Positions 1-14,600 of a stretch of 64,000 nucleotides of DNA are shown piece after piece. The DNA is taken from the NCBI GenBank assembly GCA_034008185.1, contig CM067089.1, forward strand, positions 22,354,213-22,418,212. Direction: 5' to 3'. The notes under the pieces were generated by a model, which searched no databases, was not told where the DNA came from, and saw only the letters and a program-made list of their open reading frames with translations. Numbering within the stretch: position 1 is the stretch's first letter; every line of letters begins with the position of its first letter. Made by a program: the position numbers and the translations under genes. This DNA is from Gorsachius magnificus (Eukaryota > Chordata > Aves > Pelecaniformes > Ardeidae).

Positions 1-386
1 AAACCCCTATCCCATTCAGCCACAGCTATGGCCTCATATACAGGGATTTTGCCAGCATCACTGTACAAGTTAAATGTGACTTTTTCCCCCTCACTTCTAA
101 GCAGCACAGCTATGTCAGCAGGTCAGAATTTAAAAATACATACCCCAGGCACTTTGATTTATTACAACACAGCAGTCAAGCCAAACAGTGAGTGGCAACC
201 AAGAGAGGCCAAGATGGGATGAATACAAATGATAGAGCAAAACTAGAGGACCGTAGGTCACAATAAAATGCTCTTCAATTGCTAGGAAAAGTACCAGTTG
301 ATATTCACTATGATGTCTCTAGCAGGAAAACAGGAGACAATGGCCACACTTTAAATCTTTTGGGTCTTCATGAATGCAAGAGTTAC
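1..386 (-). other. GBF1 intron, partial
   Basis: Intronic sequence 3' of the HDS1 exon, cut by the window edge. The 64-codon open stretch in it on the plus strand has no coding character. I see no repeat or motif in it. Confidence 0.8.
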
Positions 387-623
387 CTGAAACCAAAGAT
401 AGCCTTCTGGATGATTGTTTCTTCTAAGCTCTTGTCAAAAACATAAGAAAGTGCTGCAATGGTTGGCCCCCACGTCATGGTGAAGAGATCATGGTCATAG
501 CTTCCCGGAGGCACATGGAGAAATATTCCCTCATCAGTGGCACCACGATGTAGCAGGACATTCCAGATATAGTTTTCCTTAACCAGGCCCGTCTGTTCTT
601 CTGGCATCACTATCTCATCATTT
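387..623 (-). CDS. GBF1: GBF1 exon, start of HDS1
   Basis: 237 bp, the last GBF1 exon in the window. It encodes [28 protein letters not shown], then [20 protein letters not shown] and a final Gly-Phe plus two bases of the next codon. HDS1 (homology downstream of Sec7) binds phosphoinositides and lipid droplets in published GBF1 work. One visible difference from human is Phe for Ser near the end (KAIFGF). Donor GTAACT. Confidence 0.97.
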
Positions 624-3600
624 CTAAAAGGGAGGAAGGCAGAAAGGTTGAATTTTTCATTCTGAGCCAAACCTAACATTTACACAGTGCCTTTCATTAC
701 ATGGTCCCAAAGCTAAGTGATATCTACTCTGGAGTGATTTTGCCAGCTCCTGAAACATTCTATTTTCCTAGGTCTGCCTGCTTCCCCCCTCTTTGATATC
801 CTGGATATAAAGGTTGGTGGCTCTCAGCAGCACCCAGCAGTAACCATGTAAGGATAGTATTGAAGAAGCAGCTACCTAATACTACAAGTGCAAAATGTAA
901 AACATATTGCAGTTAAATGATGGTAAATTTTGGACAGCATGCTGGCATAGCTTCACCCCCCCATCCTAACTCTCACCCTATTAGAGTGCTCTGCATATCT
1001 CATTACACAGAGATTAAAAAAAAAAAAAGATTGTTATACCACTGCAGCCAACAGTAGGCATGAGTACCTTTGCATAAGAATAATGCAAATATTCATATTA
1101 TGCCAAAATCAAGTATCAGAGAGCCAAGTAGTACAAAATTAAAGATAAAACAAGAACCCAAATGTATGATGTGTGATTCATAACCAGGGTACCACAGCTC
1201 CTTACTCTAACTGGATTAAAATCATACAATAATAAAAGAATTATGATTAATGCCAAGTAGTACTTGCAATCCCACGTTAAAATATGTCAAGCCTAAATAC
1301 ATACTCCCTCAACTTTGATAACATTGCACAAAAGATAACCCTCTGCAAATGACCAACTAATTAAACAAGATCCTGAAATCTACTACGAACAGTAGCTTGG
1401 AGCCAGTCTGAGAAGTAGAGGTCTTTCTGCAACAATCAAAAAATAATGTGCTTCAGTTGCCAAAGAAGCAATTTTCATGTGCTAAAAACTATAAAAAACT
1501 CTCTTGATTTATGCATAAGAAATAAGCTCTTTTCAGTTTCAAGTGCCTGCATATTTTGACAAGAGCAATCATTACTAAGATATAGGGAAATATGTTTGCA
1601 ATCAATAGCGTGTTTTTATTAAGAACCCATATTTGATTATTAACAGAAGCAAGTGATGGGTTTACTTGGAAAGTCTCAGGAAATTAAATTGTACTCAAAA
1701 GTGAAATGCTGAGATCCTGAAGAGATCATGCTCTGTACAGATTACAGTCTGATTGTTTTTCCCCCTAATAATACAAAGAAAACAAATAGTTCCTCAGTCT
1801 CAACTATGACACTGGGGCAATCTGTCTGAGATGGAGCAATACTGAAATGATACACCAATTGTTTTAGCCATGGACCATACCGAAAAATCTGAAGTATCTG
1901 GTGAAGGGAGGATAAAGGAGAATAGACTGGGACAGAGGCATTAGATAACTGAAAGATAGGAGGATATTCTCAGGCTACTACTGAAAACATTAGGAACACC
2001 CTCAGGGGAGAGAGGCAAATCAAAACTAGAGCCCCATTTGAAAGCTTGAGCTACCTCTTGAAAAACTGCTAGATATAACTGCTAGTACAGGCAGCATCTC
2101 CACCTTCCCAGGTAAGGCCCAAAAGGGAGGGTCAGCCTAATCACACTGCCCTGCTTCCAGCCTGAGCCACTGCCTGCCACTGCAGATTGAAACCAGCTGA
2201 GAGTCAGAGTCCCATACTGTCTCCCCAGAGAGTAATCTTCTCAGCTTCAAATTGGCTGGGCCTAGATTTACTGATAGGCTAGATTTCTGAGCTGTTATTA
2301 AAGCTCCCTGCCCAGAGCTAGTCTGTGCACAAAAGGGCCTCAGCCACCAGGAATTCTCCTCAAAAACTGGTCAGTGTGCCAAGAGCTTCAGGGGTGGCAG
2401 AAGAGATTAGTGCACACAGCAGCCTCATATGAAGAGCTCAAAAGCAGAACATATGAAACTGAGACCTGGATATGTTATGTCAGGGCACCAGTGCTGTCCT
2501 AGGGATGAGATGCTATCTCATGAAAAGTTCTAAAGAAGTCTAAAGGCCTGGTCTGGAGAACAGAGCCTTCTTAGATACAGCATTTCACAAGTGCTGGTCT
2601 TGCTCAGCCATTTTTTTGCAAGTTGACAGAAGTAACGCATTTTTTAACTTTAGCTTAAGCTCTGTGGATTAAAATACCATGGCAAGAATCCAAAGATACA
2701 AATGTAGCGCAATCACTGTGACAGGCTCATTACCACAGCCCCACATGGAACTGAAAGTTGGTCTGAGGCAAATGGGCACATGACCGGTGAGTGTCACTCC
2801 ATATCCTCCAGAGGTCTCCCAGACCAAACAACTCTAGTTTGCTCCCTGCATACATGGAGATGAGAGATTGATTCTTACTTGATGGCATGGTACATGTCTT
2901 CCAATATGTCCTGTTCAAAGTCTTTGCCTCCATTCACACCTTTCAGATTCTTCCGAAACTCCTGAAAAAAGTTATACCAATGTTAATTCCTTATACCTCC
3001 AGCTTTAACTGCTTGGCTAGAATCATTCTTCAACATGCAGCCTCAAAGTTCAAAGACTAAATACTATTCTTACTGGCAGTAGTGTGCAGCAACCCGTCTC
3101 TGCTCACAAGGAAAGGACAGAGACACAACATAACATGTGCTTAGCTGAGGCTGGACATCAGAATGACAGGTCTGTACCATTGCATTCACAGGACTTGAAC
3201 TCTCTAGAAGACCACAGTGATTCAACAGTCTTCTCATTCTTGTCACGTCTTAGGATACAGTTCACTCACACACACGCAGGCATCTTGACAAACATGGCAA
3301 GTTGTCTGCTAAACTCATATTTCTTCAGACTGCCCCTTGCCCACAGCTCCCCTCTCCAACTGTACTCAACTTCAGTCTGTGCTGCACACCAGCCTATTGT
3401 GTACAGCAGCGATGAATGAGGGGGGGAGGGGGGAGAGAATGCCATTGAGATAAAAACAGGTACTACATTGCTATCAAAACCAGAGAAGACAGTTGCCTGC
3501 ACTGGTTAACACCCACCTCCAGAGTCATTGGGACGTTCTGCTTACGGACATTATGGTTGTGCTGGTCAGTGTTCAGCATAATAACTGCATAGGCCAGGGC

Positions 3601-6600
3601 AAAGCAGGCATCACTATTAGCAAATGGGGACCCATTTGATTTCTGAAAGGCAAGCGTATGCACAAATTAGTCCTACAGGAACAGCAATATCAGTGGCCCA
3701 ACACAGCCATTTTCCTACTGATGGCACTGAATCATCTCTGGGACAAACAAAAACCCCAGACTCTGGCTCCAGCTTCCAAAAAGCACCCTGGAAATCTATG
3801 CGCCACTGCAATCTCCTACAGAACAACAGCTGCTGCCTGCAGGGCACAGTAAACTTATGTAGGCAGTTTGATCCAACATGTCCATCATGGCAAGCAGATG
3901 CACCAGAATGAATGTAGTTTTGAGCTTTCTGCCCACCAAGTACACACCCTCCAATGTTCCGTGAAGGCTTCCAACAGTCTCTGGATTACGGGAGCTTCTC
4001 CTGGTAATCTGAAGGCCTCTAGATAAAGTCGTAAAGCTTCATCCAGCCTTAAACCTTGAAAGCTGAAAGTCCTGCAAGAAGAATGAAATGCAATGAGAAA
4101 GTGAAACAGGATGGGAAAGGCAGGATAAAATTACTGACTACAGTCTTGTTTGTTTCAGCATCAGAATACCAGATTTCACAGAGAACAGACAGTAAAGAGG
4201 GGAAGGTGAGAAGAGGAGAAATATACCATAAACAGTCAAAAAGCAATAAAAAAAAAAAGTCAACAATCCTACAGGTGATTATGTATGTAATCACCTCTCC
4301 AGTTTTCACAGAGACTGGCCCTACTGAAAGGAGCTTGAGTGTCATACTATTACATGTATCTAAGGTGTTAAGAATTAAGGCATGGTGGTACACAGAGAAT
4401 CAAGTGATACAAATCCAATGCCCCCAGGAGCTACTGTTCTACTGCTTTTTTTAACCACTGAACTCTAAACTTTCACCCTTTTCTGATTAAGGAGATACAG
4501 AAAGATATTCACCCAACAAAGCTTTCCAGCAAGTCTATGTTCTTGCGGTCACTCACAAATTCCCCAATCATCTTTTTGTCCAGACGGGGATTTTCCCGTA
4601 GCCACCTGGCCACCTCATTGTTGTCGATGGGCGTAGCAAGAAGGTTCTTCTCCTGCAGAAACTGTATCCCTTTCTTTGGCTTTTGGTTGAACTGCTCTGT
4701 GCCGGTTATCAGGAGCTGAAGGAGACATTCTGATAATTACAAGCTTGCAGTGCATTTCTTACTTTAGATTGTTCTTGGCATTTGAAGCAAAAGCAAAGTA
4801 GAAATAGATAAACCTCAGCATAATCCAATTTATTGTACTGTGTAATCCAGCAAGAAGGCTAACCAAGGCCAGAAAACCTGCATTCATCACAAGGATTCAC
4901 TATCAAATAATACTGGACAGAGCAAGTGTGAGCTGCCATCTTTGAAAAGCTTTGACATTTCACCGAGCAATTAGCTCTGCTATCCCCAATGCCTCACCAG
5001 CTCTCATATGTAAACAGAGCAGAGGAAGGTCTCTGATGAACCCCAGACATGTGGCAAAATCAACTCTACCCAGTTATGCTCCATGACCTCTTCTCTTTGG
5101 CTTCACGCTCTCATACTCTACCTCACTGCCAGCAGACGTGCAGCAAGAATCCTTGGCACTTATTCAGCTGGTGCAAGGAAGAAGTGCTGCAAAAGCTTAA
5201 ACTAAGAACCAGAAAATGTTCTGCTAGTGAGACGTGGTCCCAGGAACATCTGGTATTCCAGCATGACAAGGCTATCTATAGGCTGGGAAGAGTAGGTGCA
5301 TTTTTGGTTTGAAGGGAAGTCAACTACTTTGCCCTGCTTGACTCTTATTTTAGGAAACTAGACTGTACCAAGGTCACAGTGTAATAAAACACCTGACTAA
5401 GAAAGGGTTAACTGAATGTTCTTGGTGGTGTTCAGAAAAACCAAAAGCACAAACAACTGTATGAACTTTACTAAGGCACCAGAATAAATGTCAGTTCCCT
5501 GTTAGCTCCTATCACGATCAAACTGCTAGCGATGACCTAGTGAACTAAATTCGTGACCATCATGATTACTAGCTCCCCTGGGTTTCTCAGTACCTCAGAA
5601 GCCACCAGCCCTCTGTTCTCTGCTTCCCCTGCCTGTGTGAACATCCTCAAATTGCAAGGAAAAAACAGACCCTGAAATAGCATGGAGCGCACAAAGACCC
5701 AGTGAGGGCACAACAAAGTAACAACCATGTGCTACCCCAGTATAACAAGGCCTGAAGGGACCATATGACGCTAGCAGCATTTCTCTTCAGCTATAAATCC
5801 TGTAACCCAAGCTCTAGGTAGTCTATGGACTGGTTATACTTCTTAAGACCACCTGAAAGGAGGCCAGACTGCTGGTTTTTTAATCATGTCAGTCCTATGC
5901 TTCTGAGCTTCTGGTCATGGACTTTGGAAATATGAAAGAAAACTTTCCATTTGATGCATAATTTGTTTTCTGCTTTTATTTAGCTTTTTTCCTCCTTTTG
6001 GCTGTGGTAATGTTTAGTACTTCAGAGGTTAAAGGAAGCAGAACATGCTGGTGCCACGTCAGCATCAACATTACTTAAGCTGAATGTTTTGTGTGCCCTC
6101 TTTATATGCTCAGGATGAAACGATTAGCAGATTTAGGGTCAGGAAAGGATTTTTCCTGGGCAAACTAACAGAGATTTATGAACATTTTTCTGCCCTCTGC
6201 TGTAGTGTAAGGCATTGCCCTTTTTCTAGGACCACCTGGAACTTTCTTTAAGGAACCCTTAGCCACTGGCAATAGTCTTTTATTTCTTCTAACCTGGTTT
6301 TCCAGCACAGTAAAGCTGGTGTATTATCAGAGCGTGTCAGTTAGAACAGTGGAAGCACTATGCAAGCTCCCTTCTCAACAACGGACTTTCACACCAAGTC
6401 CATCAGCAAAGCTACCATGAAAGCTAGATTTAATGCAAAGCAAAGAGTTATAAATGAAACAGTAACTAAATCAATATTAATTTCCTAGAAATTAACTAAT
6501 GCCAAAACTTGGTGGTTTCTTTGAAGACTGTGCTGACAATTACTTCTCCCCACTGTCCTTGTGGCTCAGGAAGCCCGTCAGCATTATCCCACTGCAGCAC

Positions 6601-8619
6601 TGTCTTGTAGGTAAAGAACCAAGTTCCTAAGTACTGCAGCAGACTTCCTAGAGAGAAACCAATGCCTTAAATTACATTCACATGCAGAGACTGCCAGAGA
6701 GGATCACAAAGCACAGATTAGTATGGCAGTAGAAAGAGATCTGTTGTACTTAATTCAAAATTTTTGTTTAAGTAAGTTTAAACAAATGTGACCACCAGTC
6801 CCTTATAATAATGTAAAATAAAAACACCTATGCTGGAGAGAGAAGTTAGAAGCCTTTTAGTCAGGTACAAATCAAAAGCCTTTCACCAATGAACGTTCAA
6901 AGACATTAACTTCTTTTTCCACTGTATCATCTGGCTCCTTACTCCACAACTATTGAATATGTCGTTTTCATATTGAAATTTAGTAATCTCTCACTTCCTA
7001 AATAACCTACCTCATGTGTATGTTGTGCAAAGAGAACAAAATCTGTACAAAGAAAATCTGTAAAAGGAAACAAAAACCCAAACCCAACCAAAAAGAAAAG
7101 TCCCATGTAAACCATGGGGACTTTAGATATCATATTCATCCTCTGTCTCTGGAGGTGAACACACAGGCCAGTAATTGATGTTTGGCACAAGACAGCAGTT
7201 AAATACAAAGCCATCAGCATGGAGCACCTTTGTCAACACTAGATCTAGACTGGAACCACTCAGGAAGTGGAAAAGCTGTACAAAGTTTAGACTATAACTT
7301 GGATTAATGAGGTTCAAAGAAACAGACATCTAGACAAAGAATGGCTTTGCCACAATCAAGACAATCTTTTCACTCATCCTTATGATAAAGCAAACATGGG
7401 AATAAACAAATCAGAATAGCAGGCTAGACTACTAATTCCTACTACACACCTCTTGGTACGCTCCCCATTTACAGCTTTGACAAGAGTAGGGAACCTGCCC
7501 TTTTTGAGGAAAGTACCTGATTATCTCCATATAACGCAAACTAGATCCAGCAACTTTCCCACCCAGAAATCAGATGGATGTAGCTTACAAATTGTGCCAC
7601 AAAATTTCTTCAACACCTCTTGCAACTTTTAGCACAACTCAACCAGAACAAATAATAATCACTGCTGGTTCTGCAGTGTAGCAGGATTTTCAGTGACTGA
7701 CTTATTTAATTCTTATCAGTAGAGAGTGGAACTCAAAATTTCTGAGATGTGACCAGTCACGCAAAGCCTATATGGGATGGGAGACAAGGAGAACACTCAA
7801 AGATCCATTTGTAGCATATTCCAAATCGTACCTTCTTTTTGTTCTTAATCTGCATAAGTTCCTGAGGGCTTGGAAGGATACAGGAAAATCGAGTAGGCTT
7901 CCTGGGGATACTCTTCTCAGCTAGAAGGACAAAGCATCATTACAGTCAAACCTATCCCCAGAGTAGCACTCAGCCCACTATAGTGTCTCATCATAACTTT
8001 CAGTCATGGAGTCTTGCTGCAATGTGCTGCCCTGGAAATGGCAGTCACACTCCCACTATTCAATTACTACACTCCTCCCACCCACATGTTCTTCAGCATA
8101 ACTGCATAGTAGCTTCTTGTCCTGGACAATTTCACACATGCACAAGATTTAATTTTCTGGCTATTTTGAATACCTACATTACTGACCCTTGACTAGCCCT
8201 TGACTACCTTAAAAACACCGAGCACTGGTATGAATTTTACACACTTTTGCCCCAGAGTGACCCACCAGATCTAACCCCTTCCCAGAAGAAATGCAACAGT
8301 TAGTAGGCATATATAGCACACACATAATAAGCAAATATTCACCGCATACCTCCTCCTAATTTTGAACACACAATAGCTACAGTGCTCTATAGTATAGCAG
8401 GACCAGTCAACAAATGTCAGGACCATTCTCAGCATTTACACACTCAGAATGTCAGGGTACCATGGAGGCTATTATCTGCCTCACCTCCTCCTTCCAATTC
8501 CATGCAGCCCTCCTTCATCTGGTCAGCCATAAGGCACCCACTGGTGGGAGGACATGCCCCAGCTGGCTCTGAGACCGCACTGGAAGATTTTCCATCACTG
8601 AGTACTCTCTCATCTGTAG

Positions 8620-8655
<36 letters not shown>

Positions 8656-11600
8656 CGCTAAAACCCACACACACATTAACAAACCCATAAGCCAAGGAAA
8701 AAGCTAGCAACAGAGAAATAATGAACTGATCACTCTAAACTGAACATGTGCTTGTTCAAACGAGTTCCCCTCCAGTAACTACGATTCCTCAGTATCCTCA
8801 GTATTTTGTCTACATGAATTCCATGGCATGCCCTACTTCTGTTGTGATTGGCAGTCTTGACATGGCCTTTATATAAAGCTTTAAGACGGGCACATTTTAA
8901 TATCTGCAAATTTTACAAATAGCAAGGTTATTAACATCAGCGTGTAGTTATAAAACATGCAACAGGAGGACTGAAAACACATATTTAAGGAGCTTACTAT
9001 GTCAGCTACCAAAATGAAATCTGCAAGTTTAGCACAAGACTAAGCTTAATATCAAAACATCAGAGAAAGGGGTCTTACTATTGCTTGTTTCTTTGGTGCT
9101 GTTCATGGTTTCTGGGATGGATTTGACAACTTCCTTCTCTTGTTGAAGTATGTTACTCAGCACTTTGGCCTGGCAATGTGCCTCAGTGCTATCTATCACT
9201 GTCAGCAACGCTTCCAGAGACAGAAGATGGACAGTATATAGCTGTCCAGAAACTGGGAAGGCATTCTGGGAAATAAAACATGAGTATTAGTCAACTTCCA
9301 TGCCTTTCTCACCATAATGGGGGAAAAAAAGTTTCTTCCACAGCTTCGGGAAGCCTAAAGCATAAAACAGAACACCCTCAACTTTTCACACAAAGCTTTT
9401 TAGCACATACTTAATGGTTTATCTGCTCTGACGTTATTAAAGCATCACGGCTATTCTTTTCTCTTCTGCTTCCAAGTGTTAAATGGCCACCTTCATCTCT
9501 ATGGACTGCTCACCCTGAATCTTTTGACTGCTCCTGTCTTAAGTTCTGCATCTGTGCTTACCCTTGTTCTGAGTTACTGGCTTCCCCTTTGGCACCCCAC
9601 TGCTCCCTCCCTCCCTCCCTCCGAAGCAGGCAGCCCCCAGCCTGTGGCCCAGCACCTTGGAAAGCAGCTTGGTGAGCTCCTCAAAGAGGTTGGCACAGTA
9701 GTAGTCACAGTCGTAGTTAATGTAGAGCTCAGTCACGAAACTGGGAATCCTCCACAGCTGAACAATGGCTTCCAAAGCCATCTCTTTCATTTCATAGGGC
9801 ATCTTTGGGTTTTCCACAGTGATTATTTCCATCAGCTTCTTGACATACATCTGGCAGAAACACAGGGCAGCTCAGTTTAAGGAAAGAAAAAAGAAAGCAG
9901 GACAGTAAATAGCTTTGAGGACTACAGAAAGAGATTTAAGCTTTGTCTTCCAACATGACACTCCATCTTTAATGGTGGCTCATTCTGAAGAAAGGTTTCA
10001 AATAGTTCTACCATTCAGCGCACCTGGATTTACCATTCTAAAAAAAACAGTATGAAGGCAGGCAGTGCAGTACACAGTCTCAAAGGCATTTTATTATCCA
10101 ACAAGAAAAGACCTACACAGCCTACCCATAACCCACTGAGTCATTTATACAAAGGTAAATTGATATTTAGACTGTACCTTACTGCCTAGCTATATGCATT
10201 TAACTGAAGTCCAAAAACTATTACTAGGGACCCAGTGATACTCAAAAAACTCACCTCCAGCTGGAATTTCAGATGCTCTCTCATGCTCTCAAAGAGAAGA
10301 AAGCACACCCTGAGGGATGTCGCATACAGATTGAGCCGTTCAACACTCAATAGCTGAACAAGAAACAAAAAACCAAAATCATTTAAGAATTACAAAGGCT
10401 AGTCATTATGTGCTGTAAGTAGCAGTACTGTGGCACTGCAGGCATCACCTGCAATGCCTTCAGATCCACACTTTGCCTCCGATAGCAATGGTATTTGAAA
10501 AAAAAAATATTAAAAAATCCCTTATTCAAGCTCCTGGTCTCACTTTTTGCTAGAGAGGATAAATATACTTAATTCCCTTCTGCTTGTGGTAGCACTTTTC
10601 CTACTACAACTTTTGTTTTTTGCCAAGTCCACAGACCCTCTTAGTGAAGGAACTTGGGAGAAGACCTGCCTCTGAGATGGCCCTTGTGCAGTTAATAGCT
10701 TGGTACTCCAAAGGTTCTGCCTACTGCTAAACTGGTAACTTGCATCCATGATTACCTCAAAACCAAATATATCAAAACACAGTGTTATCCCACAGTAACA
10801 GTCCAGTCAAATCACCTTCATCCTTCTTGGCCCTGGTCTGAAGAAAATAGCACAAGACAACCTCTCTGGCTTTGCAACAGCACTGTTTCACCGGTGCAAT
10901 TCAGAACTCCCATTGCAATGCAGCAGAGAGCTTATTTGAAGACCAAGACCGGCCAAACCTCAGAATACTAAATTCCAATAGACTCTTTGATGCAAATTAG
11001 TATCTGACTCCCCAGTGCCATATGCCATGCTAGCATAAGCTAGACTCACTTGAAATAGGTGTCGGCACAACTCCTCCTTCACAAGTCCCAAGAGGGACTG
11101 GCAGTTTGCAATGGGTGCTGACTCCAGGGCAACAGTAAGCAGCTGCAGCCCCATGTGGATCATCACCTCAGAGTTGTGGCGGTCATGAGGGTTGGTGAGT
11201 GAGATAAGGAAGCGGAACAGTTCTCTAATACATGGTAGTCCATATGGAACCAGTGCTGCTCCTAAAGGACAATGAGAGAGATTAGCACTCTTAACTTTGC
11301 TTTTGTTATTTGCAGGTGCCTAACAAGCATTACAAATGAAACTTACAGACCAGATGAGGAGCAGGAGCTTATAACCCTCTTAGCAGAAAGTGAAAGAGAA
11401 TAGTGGAAAGGAGAAAGGACTTAAGCAACGTTGCCCACCTCTCACCTTCTTTTTGGGAAGACTGAGTAAAACGTACTCCTCGGGGATTTACATAGTCCAT
11501 GTCATGAACTGAGGCAGAGTCAGAATGTTCTGCTACAGATGCGCACTCCTCTAGAACCTCAGGGATAGACTCGACAGAAGCTGACTGGAACTTCTCCTCC

Positions 11601-14600
11601 CTCAGACTTTCATTCTTCATTGATATCAGTCATTTGAGAATGAAAGAAGCAAAACAAGGGTTAACAAGCACTAGACAAGCTAAAAGAAAGGCTTGTCCAG
11701 AACTATTAAAACTACACAGGTCATTCATAGAAGAGGAGCAGGAGAACAAAATTTAAGAGAAAAGAGCACCTCTAGATAACCTGCAGTCCTCTACCCTTTC
11801 ACTTCTGTCTAGTTCTTATCTATTTTACATAAATCTCTGTTATGTTATACTGTGGAATATCTTCAAAGTAAAGAACCTGTCAGTTCTTACGGCCCCTGAG
11901 GTTAGGATTTGGCTAATTTTTTGGTTTTAAAAGCTATATAATTTCAGCATACTATCTCTATCAATGCCTTCTTAGCATTTTTACCATTCAAAATATCTGC
12001 AGCTCTGAAAGGTTCCCTGCAGCTCTAATCCATCCTCTCAACAGTATTACAGTTGCAGGGGAAGTGAAGACAACACAGAGGAAAACTTGCTGACAAAGGC
12101 CTTGGTTCAGGTCAGTTATATTTCACAGCAACAGCAAGGCACGTGCACAAACATCAACAGCTGAATTTCTACAAACTCAAAAAAAATTGTTCACTAAAGA
12201 TAGTAAAATGAGTTCTGAAGATTTCCTCTATGTTTCCCTCTAATAGTTTCTCCTTTAATTAAGGTTGATGATATTGGCAAGAGTACAACTAGATACATAG
12301 GTGCATTGTTGGGCTGCACAGTTATAATTTCTGAGCCAACGGGGATGGTCTCAAGAGAAAACAAAGAATGAATGTTTGTGAATTTACAAATCACCTGCAG
12401 CAAAGGATGTTTTATTCTGACTGTAAGCCTTAAAATAGAATATAAACAGTATGACCAAACTGAGAGAGAGAGAGAGAGTAAGTGTGCTAAATCCACAACT
12501 GATTATGCTGGGAGTTGGAACTTTTCCTTACAAGTTATAACCACGTACCTGGAGTTCAGGCTGATTTTGATTTTCAGTGACTTTGGCCTCATTTGAAGGC
12601 ATTCCTGCATTAAGTCCCAAAGAAGTGACTTGGTCCAAGTCTGTCAGGTCTTCCTTGGAGGTAGTCTGTGAGGACAGCTCCAAACCACTGTCTGTAGTGG
12701 GGCTGAATGCAGATGAAACATTTTCTGAGCTCCCAGAGGAGCTGGGAGGAGGACCATCTATGAAAGTAACTCCACTTGCTGTTGAGAAACAGAAGCAAAA
12801 AGATCAGTATTATTCTGTCCCTCAACCACAAGTTCACGCATTGAATACAGCAACAAAGAACTACTTTACTTACTACTTCACACTACAAATTATCTCATAT
12901 AGTTACGCATGACTCTACTGTAGAGAATGGAGATAAATTAAGTTCTCTTTTGGCAGGTATTAATGAATCAAATAGACGAACAGGTGAGATAATAGCAGTT
13001 CTCAAAATGAAAATATATCAATTGGAATCTAACACACTCAGCAAATAAGGTAATTCAAAGTTAGGTAAATGGCAGAGGGTTTCTATAATTGAGAAGAAAT
13101 CTGAAAGTAGTCCAAAAGATGTACTTTACTCTTTGATACAATGGCACAACCATTTTAAAGACTTACATCAAGATTTGTCAATCCTTCAAAGTGAGAATTT
13201 CTAACTTGATTGGAAGACAAGACCTATTTCTTTAATTCTCCTTAAACAAATTGAATGGCAATAGAATTCGAATGGGTCAGAAACAGAGCAGTGAAGTATT
13301 TTTACTTTTTCTATATGTGAGATGGTGCTCCAAGAACCTAAGTTTCCCTTTAAAAGAAACCCACATATCTGCAGCTCTTATGGTTCTGAGAAGACCTTAA
13401 AAAATGTAAAACAAATTTTTAAAAAAGAGGAGACACACTGCAGGGCACAGTAATAAAATAAAGGCATAAACCAGAGTTATGTTTTGAATTTATATGTGAA
13501 ATGTGTATTGTTTTGCACAGTGGTGTTCTATAGCTGACTTGATTTTTGGAAATGTCTTAAGTAGCAGGATGTTACTTGATTTTTAATAAGTGAAATAGAA
13601 TACATGATCAATTTTGCAATCCTTCCTTCTTACACCTGCTAAGCTAGGATTCAGGCCCAACCAGCACAATTAATACATTACCTAGCACTACAACTCAGAG
13701 TTAATGACATGCTTTGTAACTCAATTCAACTTTCTCTCTAAGATGTTACAGCAGCTGCAATACTGTTTAATGGAATTTAATTTCCATTGGGAAACTTAAA
13801 TATAATGATGATTTATGTAGAGATAAGCTCTCATCTGGATGGATGTTGCGAGTTATATGCAATTTGCTTGCATTTATTATTTCCTTAGTTTTCACCAATC
13901 ATGCTGTTGTGTAGAAATACACTTGGAATCATTCACATTACACTGAATAGTTTCCTGTGACAGAATAAGTCTCAGAACTAGGTATTTTACACAGCTATTG
14001 TTTCAATTTTCTTGTCTGCTTCCTTTCACTGTTAATGTTTATTTCTGAGCCATCAAATTGTAGAGTGCACAAGAGACAGAGTACTTTGCAGCCAGAGGGA
14101 CTCATTCATCCAGTGGAGAGGTTAAAAACAGTTACAACTATTTAGCCTACTCCTATACAACAACAGGATATGGAAGCCCTGCAACATTCCATTCTTGAGC
14201 TCACAGCACTAGTCACATACTGTATTGCTTCCGCAGGCTGGATCAAAGCACATGACAAAAAGATTCACATGTATACCCATTATTTTCCTACACACAATCC
14301 CCTTTCAGGTACTTTTGCTGATCCCTCTACTTTTTTTCCCTACATAATAACAGTTGTAAGTGCACCCCATATTTCCCTGTCCCTTAACGAGAGTAGCCTT
14401 TTATTCAAATTTCATGGACTGTGGGTGCACACTTTCAGTCTTTACATCTGTAGTGAGAGATGTGTTCATTCACCTGTCCTTGATACCTGTATTCCTGCAG
14501 TTCTACCTGTATTTTTTCCTCAGTCACTGTCCTGGTTTCGGCTGGGATAGAGTTAATTGTCTTCACAGAAGCTAGCATAGTGCTGTGCTTTGGATTTAGT

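Larger units (their letters stand above)
7921..9655 (-). other. Three short GBF1 introns
   Basis: Introns 7921-8484, 8614-9078 and 9266-9655. The second contains the 30-base A tract listed separately, and the third contains the quadruplex motif listed separately. Nothing else stands out. Confidence 0.75.
9851..12548 (-). other. Four GBF1 introns in the HUS and linker region
   Basis: Introns 9851-10254, 10354-11049, 11262-11445 and 11615-12548. The last holds a short GA microsatellite (12462-12478). No nested gene or named repeat was recognised. Confidence 0.75.

Noticed and set aside
3084..3419. A 111-codon plus-strand frame between Sec7 exons.
   Set aside because: No motif, intronic, and overlapped by other frames.
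4056..4454. A 132-codon plus-strand open frame.
   Set aside because: Overlaps the antisense of a GBF1 exon edge, is Lys/Ser-rich from A-rich intron, and has no family resemblance.
8382..8690. A 102-codon plus-strand frame.
   Set aside because: Largely the antisense of the GBF1 linker exon, with a poly-Lys end from the A tract.
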